Source of the DNA: Bacillus sp. MM2020_4
Lineage (GTDB): Bacteria > Bacillota > Bacilli > Bacillales > Cytobacillaceae
Reading direction: 5' to 3'
DNA: 64,000 nt
Assembly: GCF_011250555.1 (NCBI RefSeq)
Contig: NZ_JAANMZ010000004.1
Coordinates: 1-64,000 of the forward strand
Both the position numbers and the translations under genes were made by a program. Positions 1 through 6,579 of the stretch are shown here, piece by piece; the first letter of the stretch is position 1; every line of letters begins with the position of its first letter. Under the pieces are notes generated by a model. The model was given only the letters and a program-made list of their open reading frames with translations, was not told the DNA's origin and did no database searches.

Positions 1-13
1 CCGTTATGTATTC

Positions 14-670
14 CTATTTATTCATGACAACCCCAACCAGTTTTGCTTTTGCAAAATCCAACACTTTTTTAGCTTCAGCCGCTTTTTCAAATTTTGTTTT
101 ACCATTTTGGATGACCAATATAACCCCATCACATTGATTTGCCAATAATTTAGTATCTGTTACTTCTAGTAGTGCATTTGTATCTATTAATATTGCAGCA
201 TATGATTTTGATGCTGTCTTTAGAAGGTCCTGCATCATATGGGAACCTAATAATTCAACTGGATTATACTGGATACGCCCACTAACTAAGAGATCTAGCC
301 TTCCGATTTCTGTATGTTGAATAGCCTCATAGAAAGATACTTTCCCAGTAAGTACATCTGTTAGCCCAATTGAATTAGATGTCTTAAAAAAGGAATGCAA
401 AGCAGGTTTCCTTATACTTGCATCTATTAATAGAACCTTCTCTTTCTGTTGTGCCATTGACACTGCCAGATTAGCCGCAGTAGTCGACTTACCTTCACCA
501 TCACCGGGCGAAGTAATTAAAAAAATTTGACTTTTTTCTTCAATCATAGAAAATTTAATATTTGTTTGAATCGTCCGAAATTGCTCCGATATCTTTGATT
601 CTGGATGTGAGTAGGTAACAATTGTCCTCTTTTTGTTAGCTAACAAAGATTTTCGCTTATTTATTACCAA
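14..670 (-). CDS. CpsD/EpsB-like bacterial tyrosine kinase, probably catalytically degenerate
   Basis: P-loop ATPase of the BY-kinase family, the cytoplasmic partner of the Wzz/EpsA-type membrane protein encoded just upstream; such pairs control exopolysaccharide polymerisation. The Walker A motif GDGEGKST lies near residues 56-63. Walker A' reads LLIDASIRKP (about 80-89), so the usual second Asp (DxD) is Ser. The Walker B segment is ILIDTNA rather than IDxPP. The protein stops at VVMNK, without the Tyr-rich tail that carries autophosphorylation sites in typical members. Start taken as TTG at 670 because AAGAGGTG lies 6 nt before it; GTG at 679 overlaps that site. It overlaps the upstream gene by 14 nt. 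The operon probably continues beyond the left edge. Confidence 0.85.
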   Translation of the reverse strand: MVINKRKSLLANKKRTIVTYSHPESKISEQFRTIQTNIKFSMIEEKSQIFLITSPGDGEGKSTTAANLAVSMAQQKEKVLLIDASIRKPALHSFFKTSNSIGLTDVLTGKVSFYEAIQHTEIGRLDLLVSGRIQYNPVELLGSHMMQDLLKTASKSYAAILIDTNALLEVTDTKLLANQCDGVILVIQNGKTKFEKAAEAKKVLDFAKAKLVGVVMNK

Positions 671-1394
671 TGTTCTCACCTCTTAGGTTATATTCAAGCT
701 GCATAGTATTCGTTTTCCTTTTTACACTTCTTTTGCTTACTTTTGACACTCTTCCTAATACAGGTACACCAAGTAATAATTCAATTTCACGGACTGAACG
801 AATTCTGTCATCCAATGACTCTAATAAAAATGCTAATCCAATACCAATTATTAAACCACCGGCAACCGCGATAAATAACTTATTATTGTTACCTTGATTA
901 ATTGCTACTGGGCTTACTTTAGCACCCGATAATAACCGTATATAGTCTTGACCGATTATGTTTGGTACTTCATCCCTAAATACCTTGGCCGTAGTATCCG
1001 CTAGTTTCGCTGCAAAAATGGGATCGGGGTCTATTACACTAATACTTACAACCTGGGACCCATCGACACTGCCAACACTAATTTGTCCTGCCAACGCTTC
1101 AGCAGTTCTATTAAGTTCTAGTTCTTTTATCACCTTGTCTAAAATGACTGAATCTCTAATTATTACTTGAAGGGTTTTTCTTGATTCTTCATCTGCACCT
1201 ATTATGATCCTTGAAGAAGATTGATACAGTGGAATAGTCCTGGTTTGACTTAGAAGTACCCCCACAATACCGGCAAGTATTGTAACTACTGCTATGACCC
1301 AGAATCGTCTTTTAACTACTAGGAAAAGTTCTTTTAAATTTATTTCCTTGGCTTTCTTTTTCTCAGCATTGTTAAATTGATCAAAACTATTCAT
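657..1394 (-). CDS. Wzz/EpsA-like polysaccharide chain-length modulator
   Basis: Membrane protein of the CpsC/CapA/YveK/EpsA family (245 aa) that partners a BY-kinase in exopolysaccharide chain-length control. A cytoplasmic N-terminus leads into TM1 (about 30-50, FWVIAVVTILAGIVGVLL), an extracytoplasmic Wzz domain, and TM2 near 172-192 (LFIAVAGGLIIGIGLAFLL) followed by the DDRIRSVREIE motif typical of the juxtamembrane region. The C-terminal cytoplasmic tail is short and basic. The ATG is preceded by AAAGGTGG. It is the first gene of the operon and has a good sigma-A promoter 130-160 nt upstream with an operator inside its spacer. It corresponds in position and kind to B. subtilis epsA, with the kinase-like gene as epsB. 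Confidence 0.88.
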   Translation of the reverse strand: MNSFDQFNNAEKKKAKEINLKELFLVVKRRFWVIAVVTILAGIVGVLLSQTRTIPLYQSSSRIIIGADEESRKTLQVIIRDSVILDKVIKELELNRTAEALAGQISVGSVDGSQVVSISVIDPDPIFAAKLADTTAKVFRDEVPNIIGQDYIRLLSGAKVSPVAINQGNNNKLFIAVAGGLIIGIGLAFLLESLDDRIRSVREIELLLGVPVLGRVSKVSKRSVKRKTNTMQLEYNLRGENIGNK

Positions 1395-1431
1395 TTAACC
1401 ACCTTTAATGTAAGACATTTATCCTTTAAGT

Positions 1432-1447
1432 ATTCTAAATAAAGAAC
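1432..1447 (-). promoter_or_regulatory. SinR-like operator in the EPS leader
   Basis: Minus strand reads GTTCTTTATTTAGAAT, a 16-nt inverted repeat one base short of a perfect GTTCT...AGAAC palindrome. It matches the operator at 1536-1551 in length and core and lies about 80 nt downstream of the predicted EPS transcription start. GTTCTYT is the recognised B. subtilis SinR box; assignment to SinR here is inference. Confidence 0.5.
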
Positions 1448-1529
1448 AAAATAACAAAAAAGAAAACCTTATAATTTTATTATTTCGACCCTTCAGCACC
1501 CGGAATATATTTTAGACTTTATAACATTT

Positions 1530-1558
1530 ATTATAGTTCTTTATACAGAACAGGTCAA
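1530..1558 (-). promoter_or_regulatory. Sigma-A promoter of the EPS (epsA/epsB-like) operon
   Basis: Minus strand: -35 TTGACC (1553-1558), exactly 17 nt spacer, -10 TATAAT (1530-1535). It lies upstream of the Wzz-like gene, giving a 5' leader of about 130 nt. The spacer is occupied almost entirely by the palindrome GTTCTGTATAAAGAAC. Confidence 0.75.
1536..1551. promoter_or_regulatory. SinR-like palindromic operator inside the EPS promoter
   Basis: GTTCTTTATACAGAAC on the plus strand: outer half-sites GTTCT and AGAAC are exact inverted repeats separated by 6 nt. It fills the -35/-10 spacer, so a bound protein should block RNA polymerase. It resembles the GTTCTYT SinR boxes that repress eps in B. 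subtilis. Confidence 0.6.
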
Positions 1559-1964
1559 TCGAATATTTTAAACTGTTAGATAAATGATGTTAAGTGGTAA
1601 TGGTAATATACTAGCAAACACTGAACCCCATTTGTTTTCTGCCAATGTATTGGATTACTTAATAAACCTTCTAGAAATGTATTTGCTTTGTGAAATAACA
1701 AATAAGTTTCATTTACAAATCCTCCTATTATTTCCTTGGCGCTTGGTTTTCCTCCAAGACCAAAAAAGGACATAAAGGAAAATATTAAAAATGAAGATAC
1801 GTAGGAAATGGTAATATCACAGCATCCCCTGAATAAGGCTATAAAAGTATAACCCACCATGTCACTCAACTTGGGAAACAACAAAAAAAGATAAAATCCC
1901 CCTCCCCAAATAATAGACAGAATAACTGGTTGTGGACCTCATTAATAATTTCAACTTGACCCTT

Positions 1965-2420
1965 TCAATTACCCATTCTTTTAGCAAATTTGCTTACCAC
2001 CACAAATTGGTCCATGACCTCTGCACCTGTTATAAATAAAGGGCCACTTCGCAGCCATGCATGAGCAATTAGTTTTCCATTTTCATCTTTCGAAGTTCCA
2101 AAATAAATAGTACTTTCGATTTTTCGCTTTTCCAACATTTTCATCGCTGCAATTGCCTTAACTAGACACATGCTTTCCCAAATTGTATAGCGGCTCATAA
2201 TATTAACTGCTTGGGATACATTCCTAATAAGTTTTCTATTCCCTTCATCCATATCAAAAGTAGTTTCTTTCATATGCTCTCCTAAGGAAGGAGCAACCTT
2301 TGAAAATGATATGCCTTTTAGAATTCGTGCCCAACCAAGAAGAAGAAAAGCCTCTACTAATAGCAGTTTTATCTTCATATCTAATAACATAAAAATCTTT
2401 AACCTTTTCAAAACTGTCAT
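1965..2420 (-). CDS. Lasso peptide leader peptidase (B2 protein, transglutaminase-like)
   Basis: Cysteine protease of the lasso B2/Transglut_core3 family (151 aa), expected to cut the precursor leader after the Thr-x pair. Visible motifs: WESMCLVKA with the likely catalytic Cys85, and LIAHAWLRSG with His120; an acidic residue (Glu134 or Asp137) may complete the triad. The length fits stand-alone B2 proteins of Firmicutes, where the RRE domain is a separate protein. It is the last gene of the C-A-K-B1-B2 run, 28 nt after B1. The ribosome binding site is weak (AGTAGGT), so it may rely on read-through from B1. No terminator is visible after it. Confidence 0.88.
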   Translation of the reverse strand: MTVLKRLKIFMLLDMKIKLLLVEAFLLLGWARILKGISFSKVAPSLGEHMKETTFDMDEGNRKLIRNVSQAVNIMSRYTIWESMCLVKAIAAMKMLEKRKIESTIYFGTSKDENGKLIAHAWLRSGPLFITGAEVMDQFVVVSKFAKRMGN

Positions 2421-2448
2421 TAGAAATTACCTACTTTTTTCATATTTA

Positions 2449-2748
2449 TTACAACGAGCGATCTAAAATTTCAATTAAGCCTTCATCCAATAAGAGTTCC
2501 AAAAACGATATAACATGGTCCTCACACTCTGACAATTTGACATCATAATTGGACATTAGGGTTTCAAGCAATTGTTTGACTGCCATTTCTTCCCCAATCA
2601 GATCCCAAATATCGCCGCCAATTTCACCTAAATTGTAGTACTTGCCTTTATTAACACTTAACATAACCTTTTCTCCACCCATATCACTAACAATGTTTCC
2701 TTTTATCTGGACAACGGAGTCGTTTAATGAAATCTTACTTTTAATCAT
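2449..2748 (-). CDS. Lasso peptide RiPP recognition element (B1, PqqD-like)
   Basis: Small PqqD-fold protein (99 aa) expected to bind the precursor leader and hand it to the B2 peptidase and the cyclase. Family signs: the early beta strands (VVQIKGN, KVMLSVNKGKYYNLGEIGGDIWDLI) with the NLGEIGGDIW core usual for lasso B1/PqqD proteins, then helices with SNYDVKLSECEDHVISFLELLLDEGLIE. It begins 2 nt after the kinase gene ends, whose last codons contain the AAAGGAGAG ribosome binding site for this ATG, indicating translational coupling. Confidence 0.9.
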   Translation of the reverse strand: MIKSKISLNDSVVQIKGNIVSDMGGEKVMLSVNKGKYYNLGEIGGDIWDLIGEEMAVKQLLETLMSNYDVKLSECEDHVISFLELLLDEGLIEILDRSL

Positions 2749-2750
2749 TT

Positions 2751-3680
2751 TTACTCTCCTTTTTCGATAGCATTTAATATTGTTGATACTAATTCGGTTG
2801 CGCTAAATCCATTAACAGGTCGTTTCAATTGATATATATCTATTTTATTTACTATATTGGCAGAAGTTTGAAAGTGCCAGTTCATTAACCCCAAATCCCT
2901 TATAAGGAAGTTTCGAAATGTATTGGAAAATAGGATATAAAACCGTTCCATTTTTTCTATTCTACGTATTTCAATCTTAGTATTCTTTGATTTTATTAAT
3001 TCAAAGACTCCCGCAAGCGGTAATGGTTCTCTAAAGTAATTTGTAGAAACTGGTACACTATACTTGGTTTCTCTCCCAAATATTGAATTGTAATCATTAG
3101 CATCCATTCCAAAATTACTTAGACTTTCTTTCCATAGCTTTTGCTGGGGATAGGATGGAGTTACAAATGGAATTGATTCTTCTTGCGAAAGAGAAACAGC
3201 TAAAACATCGTCACTTAAAAGTTGATACCCTTCACTTAAAAATGCAGATGCCAGCGTAGACTTTCCAGCCCCTGACTCCCCAATAATAGCATATGCTTTC
3301 CCGTTAATCGCCAAAGCACTTCCATGTAATGGAAATACTCTTCTTTGTAGTAAAATCGCCCCCATACAAGTTCCTAATAGATAAAGGCGAATGATATCCT
3401 CATCATAATCATTTAATGGAGAAACGATTATTTTTTTTCCTTCCATAATACAGAAGGTAGCAATATTAGGCACTTGGAACATAACTAAATTTTCATTAAC
3501 AACAAATGCACTCTGAGTATTTGATAATTCAAGCCATAACTTTGATAAGTCTTTAATTTTTATTTCCAAATCAATTGAAACTTTTTTATTATTCATTTGA
3601 GGTAATTCAGGAAAAGGAATTTCACTTTTAATCATATAGCCAAAAGCTTTGTAAATCACTTGTGTAGTTATTTCAATCAT
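2751..3680 (-). CDS. HPr-kinase-like lasso precursor kinase (PadeK/ThcoK type)
   Basis: Kinase-fold protein (309 aa) of the HPr kinase/phosphorylase-like group found in paeninodin-type lasso clusters, where it phosphorylates the C-terminal Ser of the precursor. The P-loop GESGAGKST sits near residues 133-141, preceded by HGSALAINGKAYAII and followed by LLSDDVLAV, the usual second motif of HPrK-like ATPases. The N-terminal part (1-120) is the variable beta-rich region of these enzymes. The precursor upstream ends in Ser, the expected acceptor. A 14-bp hairpin separates it from the precursor gene, and it is coupled to B1. Its role is inferred from family and context. Confidence 0.87.
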   Translation of the reverse strand: MIEITTQVIYKAFGYMIKSEIPFPELPQMNNKKVSIDLEIKIKDLSKLWLELSNTQSAFVVNENLVMFQVPNIATFCIMEGKKIIVSPLNDYDEDIIRLYLLGTCMGAILLQRRVFPLHGSALAINGKAYAIIGESGAGKSTLASAFLSEGYQLLSDDVLAVSLSQEESIPFVTPSYPQQKLWKESLSNFGMDANDYNSIFGRETKYSVPVSTNYFREPLPLAGVFELIKSKNTKIEIRRIEKMERFYILFSNTFRNFLIRDLGLMNWHFQTSANIVNKIDIYQLKRPVNGFSATELVSTILNAIEKGE

Positions 3681-3707
3681 TCTTCCAACTCCAATATATC
3701 CAGGGTT

Positions 3708-3753
3708 ATGTTGAAGGTCCTATATTCTTAATTCATACAAGGACCTTCAACAT
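3708..3753. promoter_or_regulatory. Strong hairpin between lasso precursor and kinase genes
   Basis: A perfect 14-bp inverted repeat: ATGTTGAAGGTCCT at 3708-3721 and AGGACCTTCAACAT at 3740-3753, with an 18-nt loop. On the minus-strand transcript it lies between precursor A and kinase K. No U-run follows, so it is more likely an RNA-stabilising or partial attenuator element that keeps precursor mRNA in excess over enzymes than a complete terminator. Confidence 0.7.
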
Positions 3754-3821
3754 GTGTACCTAAAATAATTGTAATCTACTAGGTTCCATATGTATGAAAT
3801 ACAAGTAGATTCGTTCCCCTT

Positions 3822-3953
3822 TTAGCTGAATGTTAAATCGCTTTTTAGGGTACCATCTGGAAAATCATTATCCAAACGATCCCCGTCAGCCCCAAGCATA
3901 GTCATATTAACATCAAGCACTTCTAATTCTGGTTTCTGCCATTCCTTTTTCAT
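3822..3953 (-). CDS. Lasso peptide precursor (A), paeninodin-like
   Basis: A 43-codon ORF between cyclase C and kinase K, with GGGGGGTGATTTA directly before the ATG. The predicted leader MKKEWQKPELEVLDVNMTM carries the WxxP and LxVLDV elements of lasso leaders, and Thr18 is at the conserved -2 position. The predicted 24-residue core starts at Leu20. Its first nine residues, LGADGDRLD, put Asp at core position 9, the right place to close a macrolactam with the Leu1 amine. Positions 7 and 8 are Arg and Leu, so no other 7-9 ring is possible. The acidic tail ends in DLTFS; the terminal Ser is the expected phosphorylation site. Core identity and modification are predictions. Confidence 0.88.
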   Translation of the reverse strand: MKKEWQKPELEVLDVNMTMLGADGDRLDNDFPDGTLKSDLTFS

Positions 3954-3967
3954 TAAATCACCCCCCT

Positions 3968-5908
3968 TCAAGAAAATTCTTTAATAAAACGATATACAAC
4001 TAAACTTTGCATTAAAATTTTATAGTCAGGATTTGTATCCAATTCCGGTCGAGCCCCTTGTCTTGCCATTACAAGAGCTTTTTCAATAACTAATCCATTT
4101 AAATATTCTATAGCCCTTTTATCTGTTCTAAGATGTTCGAGTTCATTTATGAATTTATCCCAATGTGGAACCATTCGATGAACCCAATCAGCACCTTGAA
4201 CCCCTCGGATACGTTGATTTAATCTAACCTTATCTGGTAATAAATTCTCTGTAGCCCTTCTTATAAGAGCTCGATCTAATCCATTTTGAACATATTGTTC
4301 TTCAGGTACTGATAAACAAAAACGAACTACCCGAATATCATTAGTTGGATCTCGCTTCCATAATGAGTGCTTTAAAGATAGTTTTGATGTAAGTGTATTA
4401 CCTGCATTCCATGGAAAGATATCTTCAAAAAGTGTTCTTCTTCCCTCATAAATATTTGAAGGTGAAAACCATCCTGATTGCCCAATACCATGCTTTTTTA
4501 GTTTTTCCATAATCCCAATACGTTTTGCAAATTCCGGGTTAATTAGAGACGGACGTTTATAAAGGGTTCCCTTTGGAAATAGTTGTTCAATTATCGGAAA
4601 GCCCACTCTCGCAATTGCTGGTAATCTTCGAAGTCTAGGACCGCCTACATTTTTGCAGTATTGATTTAATTCCTCAAAAAGCCGAATCCATTTTAGTCTT
4701 TTTAAAAGAATGCCGAAATAGTCAAGGGCTGATCCCCAAGATATGGTGAAATTTCCTCTATCTCCATTTAGTAAAACCCCAATCCCTTCCTTATGAGCAC
4801 TCTCAAACACGCCCTTTAACCAAAAAGAATTCTCAAAGAACTTGTAAGGCATTTCCATAATCTCAAGCATGTCATGGATTTCCGAATATGAATTCTTTCT
4901 CTCAAAATCCAAGTAGTGATCACTTATACCGCCAACGTGTTCTACTGTTAATTTAATAAAGGGCCTCTCATCGGCCATTAATTGCTTTGGAGTGAAGTCG
5001 ATAAAATCATTCGGTGGGATATAACTAAATGTGTGTAGTGTTTTATTTTCCTCCTTCATTGCCTTTGCAGCAAAACCAACTACCGCCCCGGAATCTAAAC
5101 CTCCACTTAACTGTGAACCCACTTTACGATGTGTTCGTAACCTACAGTTTACAGCCTCTTGAAAAACTTCTTGAAATGCTTCCACATACTCTTCGTTTGA
5201 TTTTAGTTTTAATCGTTCCCCCGTTGAAAACATCCCATATCTCGTAAGCTTAATTTTCCCCTGAGCTAGTAAAATACTATGAGCTGGAGGTAACTGTTCT
5301 ATATTTTTATAAGGTGTTGTTAAAGCATCTAATGTATCAATCATTCCGGAGATAGACAGGAATTCAGCAAGCCATTGTTCATTCAGTTGTTTATCTACAT
5401 AGGATAAAGAAAGTAATGGTTCTATTGTTGTACAAAAGGCAAAGCGTAATTGATTCTGGTAATAATAAAGGGTTCTATATCCCGAAAGATCTCTTGCACC
5501 AAAAAATTGTTGCCTTTTCTCATCCCATATCATAAAAGCGAAATCCCCTATTAAGTACTTCGGCGATTCTTCCCCCCACTTATGATAAGAAAGCAAAATT
5601 AACTCACTATCGGTTATTTCTTTTCTTTTTCTTTTATCAACTTGTAATCTCTCAAATAACTCTTCCCGATTATCAATAATTGCATCAGCCGTTATTGCTA
5701 GTTTCCTTTCATGATCATAGTAAGGAAGTTTTTCGCCGACGGACTCTGGGGTAATCCATTGGGCATGGCAGCCGAGGAAGACTTTATCGCTATTCCATAT
5801 CTGAACGTCGTTTGCAGGGTATCTTTCTAATTCCTTCATTAGGGTCCTGCCGTGTTCGAGGTTAATAGGTTCATCGTTTAAATGATATATTCCAGCTATT
5901 GCGCTCAT
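3968..5908 (-). CDS. Lasso peptide cyclase (C, asparagine-synthetase-like)
   Basis: ATP-dependent macrolactam synthetase of the asparagine synthetase B fold (646 aa). It should adenylate the core Asp9 side chain and close the ring with the Leu1 amine. The N-terminal Ntn-type domain begins MSAIAGIY; the Cys2 nucleophile of true glutamine-dependent enzymes is Ser, as is common in lasso cyclases that need no ammonia. The ATP pyrophosphatase loop SGGLDSGAVVG is near residues 267-277. The C-terminal half has the RWKRDPTND-like substrate helix (LWKRDPTNDIRVVRF). The ribosome binding site is GGAGG. It is the first gene of the operon, 14 nt before the precursor gene. Confidence 0.92.
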   Translation of the reverse strand: MSAIAGIYHLNDEPINLEHGRTLMKELERYPANDVQIWNSDKVFLGCHAQWITPESVGEKLPYYDHERKLAITADAIIDNREELFERLQVDKRKRKEITDSELILLSYHKWGEESPKYLIGDFAFMIWDEKRQQFFGARDLSGYRTLYYYQNQLRFAFCTTIEPLLSLSYVDKQLNEQWLAEFLSISGMIDTLDALTTPYKNIEQLPPAHSILLAQGKIKLTRYGMFSTGERLKLKSNEEYVEAFQEVFQEAVNCRLRTHRKVGSQLSGGLDSGAVVGFAAKAMKEENKTLHTFSYIPPNDFIDFTPKQLMADERPFIKLTVEHVGGISDHYLDFERKNSYSEIHDMLEIMEMPYKFFENSFWLKGVFESAHKEGIGVLLNGDRGNFTISWGSALDYFGILLKRLKWIRLFEELNQYCKNVGGPRLRRLPAIARVGFPIIEQLFPKGTLYKRPSLINPEFAKRIGIMEKLKKHGIGQSGWFSPSNIYEGRRTLFEDIFPWNAGNTLTSKLSLKHSLWKRDPTNDIRVVRFCLSVPEEQYVQNGLDRALIRRATENLLPDKVRLNQRIRGVQGADWVHRMVPHWDKFINELEHLRTDKRAIEYLNGLVIEKALVMARQGARPELDTNPDYKILMQSLVVYRFIKEFS

Positions 5909-6001
5909 TGTTTCCTCCTGCCAAGTATGTAAAAGTCATCTATTTTCAAAATCCATACTTTTAACCTATGCTTACCCATTGTTTAATTATTCAGACTACT
6001 C

Positions 6002-6029
6002 ATTATAAAATTATGTTCTACAAAGTGAA
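6002..6029 (-). promoter_or_regulatory. Possible second, proximal promoter of the lasso operon
   Basis: Minus strand -35 TTCACT (6024-6029), 16-nt spacer, -10 TATAAT (6002-6007), about 95 nt before the cyclase ATG. A degenerate SinR-like element (GTTCTACAAAGTGAAT, 6015-6030) overlaps its spacer and -35. Weaker than the distal promoter. Confidence 0.4.
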
Positions 6030-6030
6030 T
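6015..6030. promoter_or_regulatory. Degenerate SinR-like half-palindrome
   Basis: GTTCTACAAAGTGAAT keeps the GTTCT half-site and the 16-nt span of the other operators, but the second half is TGAAT instead of AGAAC. It overlaps the proximal lasso promoter. Confidence 0.35.
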
Positions 6031-6155
6031 ATTTTCTCATATTCCCTCTACTATTCATTTAGCCCTAAAGACCCGCAATTTCTCCTATTTTTTAATAAGT
6101 AATAGATTTAACACCATTGAATACTCATTAAAATGTAACTAATTACGAACATGTA

Positions 6156-6171
6156 GTTCTACATAAAGAAC
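6156..6171. promoter_or_regulatory. SinR-like palindromic operator at the lasso promoter
   Basis: GTTCTACATAAAGAAC on the plus strand, GTTCTTTATGTAGAAC on the minus strand; it differs from the EPS operator only in the two central bases. It lies roughly at +8 to +23 relative to the predicted start of the distal lasso promoter. A further GAAC half-site is at 6147-6150. Confidence 0.6.
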
Positions 6172-6185
6172 AATTTGATAAACCA

Positions 6186-6214
6186 ATAATATAATCTAAT
6201 AGTCATAGTGTCAA
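6186..6214 (-). promoter_or_regulatory. Sigma-A promoter of the lasso peptide operon
   Basis: Minus strand: perfect -35 TTGACA (6209-6214), 17-nt spacer, -10 TATTAT (6186-6191). Transcription would start near 6179, giving a 270-nt leader before the cyclase gene. It is divergent from the met operon promoter at 6267-6295. Confidence 0.7.
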
Positions 6215-6266
6215 CCAGTATCTCCTATACAAAAACCAACAAAAACTGCAATTTTCATAAAAGTAA

Positions 6267-6295
6267 TTGACATCCGAATCAATCTGTAGTAAATT
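6267..6295 (+). promoter_or_regulatory. Sigma-A promoter of the S-box/met operon
   Basis: -35 TTGACA (6267-6272), 17-nt spacer, -10 TAAATT (6290-6295), ending 25 nt before the first helix of the SAM riboswitch. Confidence 0.7.
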
Positions 6296-6320
6296 TTATA
6301 AATAATCTAAATAATCGATT

Positions 6321-6435
6321 TCTTATCAAGAGAGGTTGAGGGAATGGCCCTACGACGCCTCAGCAACCATCAATGGATTCATCCATTGAAAAGGTGCTAA
6401 GTCCTGCAAATTAGCTGCTAATTTGCAAGATAAGA
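6321..6435 (+). promoter_or_regulatory. SAM-I (S-box) riboswitch aptamer
   Basis: P1 is closed by TCTTATC (6321-6327) and GATAAGA (6429-6435). Between them are the hallmark S-box segments AGAGGTTGAGGGA, CCCTACGACGCCTCAGCAACC and AAGGTGCTAA, with the P3 and P4 hairpins. SAM binding stabilises P1 and lets the downstream terminator at 6461 form, switching off metI-metC-yitJ-metH when SAM is plentiful. The segment 6432-6470 (AGAAG...CTTCT) can serve as antiterminator. Confidence 0.96.
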
Positions 6436-6460
6436 AGAATGACACTTTGGTCGTGCTTAC

Positions 6461-6492
6461 AAAAGTCTTCTTCTTATAGAAGACTTTTTTTT
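6461..6492 (+). terminator. S-box riboswitch expression-platform terminator
   Basis: Stem AAAAGTCTTCT (6461-6471) pairs with AGAAGACTTTT (6478-6488), followed by a T-run. The left arm overlaps sequence that can pair with the 3' side of the aptamer P1 in the SAM-free state. Confidence 0.92.
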
Positions 6493-6579
6493 ATTATTAC
6501 GCAACTTTATCGCCGCAGAGCATTAAAGCAGCACTGACGAAACGAAACTATTTCATTTATTAAACAAGGAGTGTTCACC

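Larger units (their letters stand above)
1395..1964. other. 570-nt intergenic region between the lasso cluster and the EPS operon
   Basis: AT-rich. The part nearest the EPS genes holds the promoter and two SinR-like palindromes. The part nearest the lasso gene B2 holds a 102-codon minus-strand open frame (1576-1884), hydrophobic at its N-terminus, with no recognisable domain and no convincing ribosome binding site at its first ATG. A GGAGG followed by ATGAAA occurs inside it at about 1710, but that frame closes after 13 codons. This may be the relic of a third lasso-cluster gene, or simply non-coding. Confidence 0.5.

Noticed and set aside
1576-1884. 102-codon minus-strand ORF as a real gene
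   Set aside because: No ribosome binding site at the first ATG and no domain recognised; kept only as possible decay.
3968-5908. Ordinary asparagine synthetase AsnB
   Set aside because: Cys2 nucleophile is Ser, and it sits in a run with lasso precursor, kinase, B1 and B2 genes.
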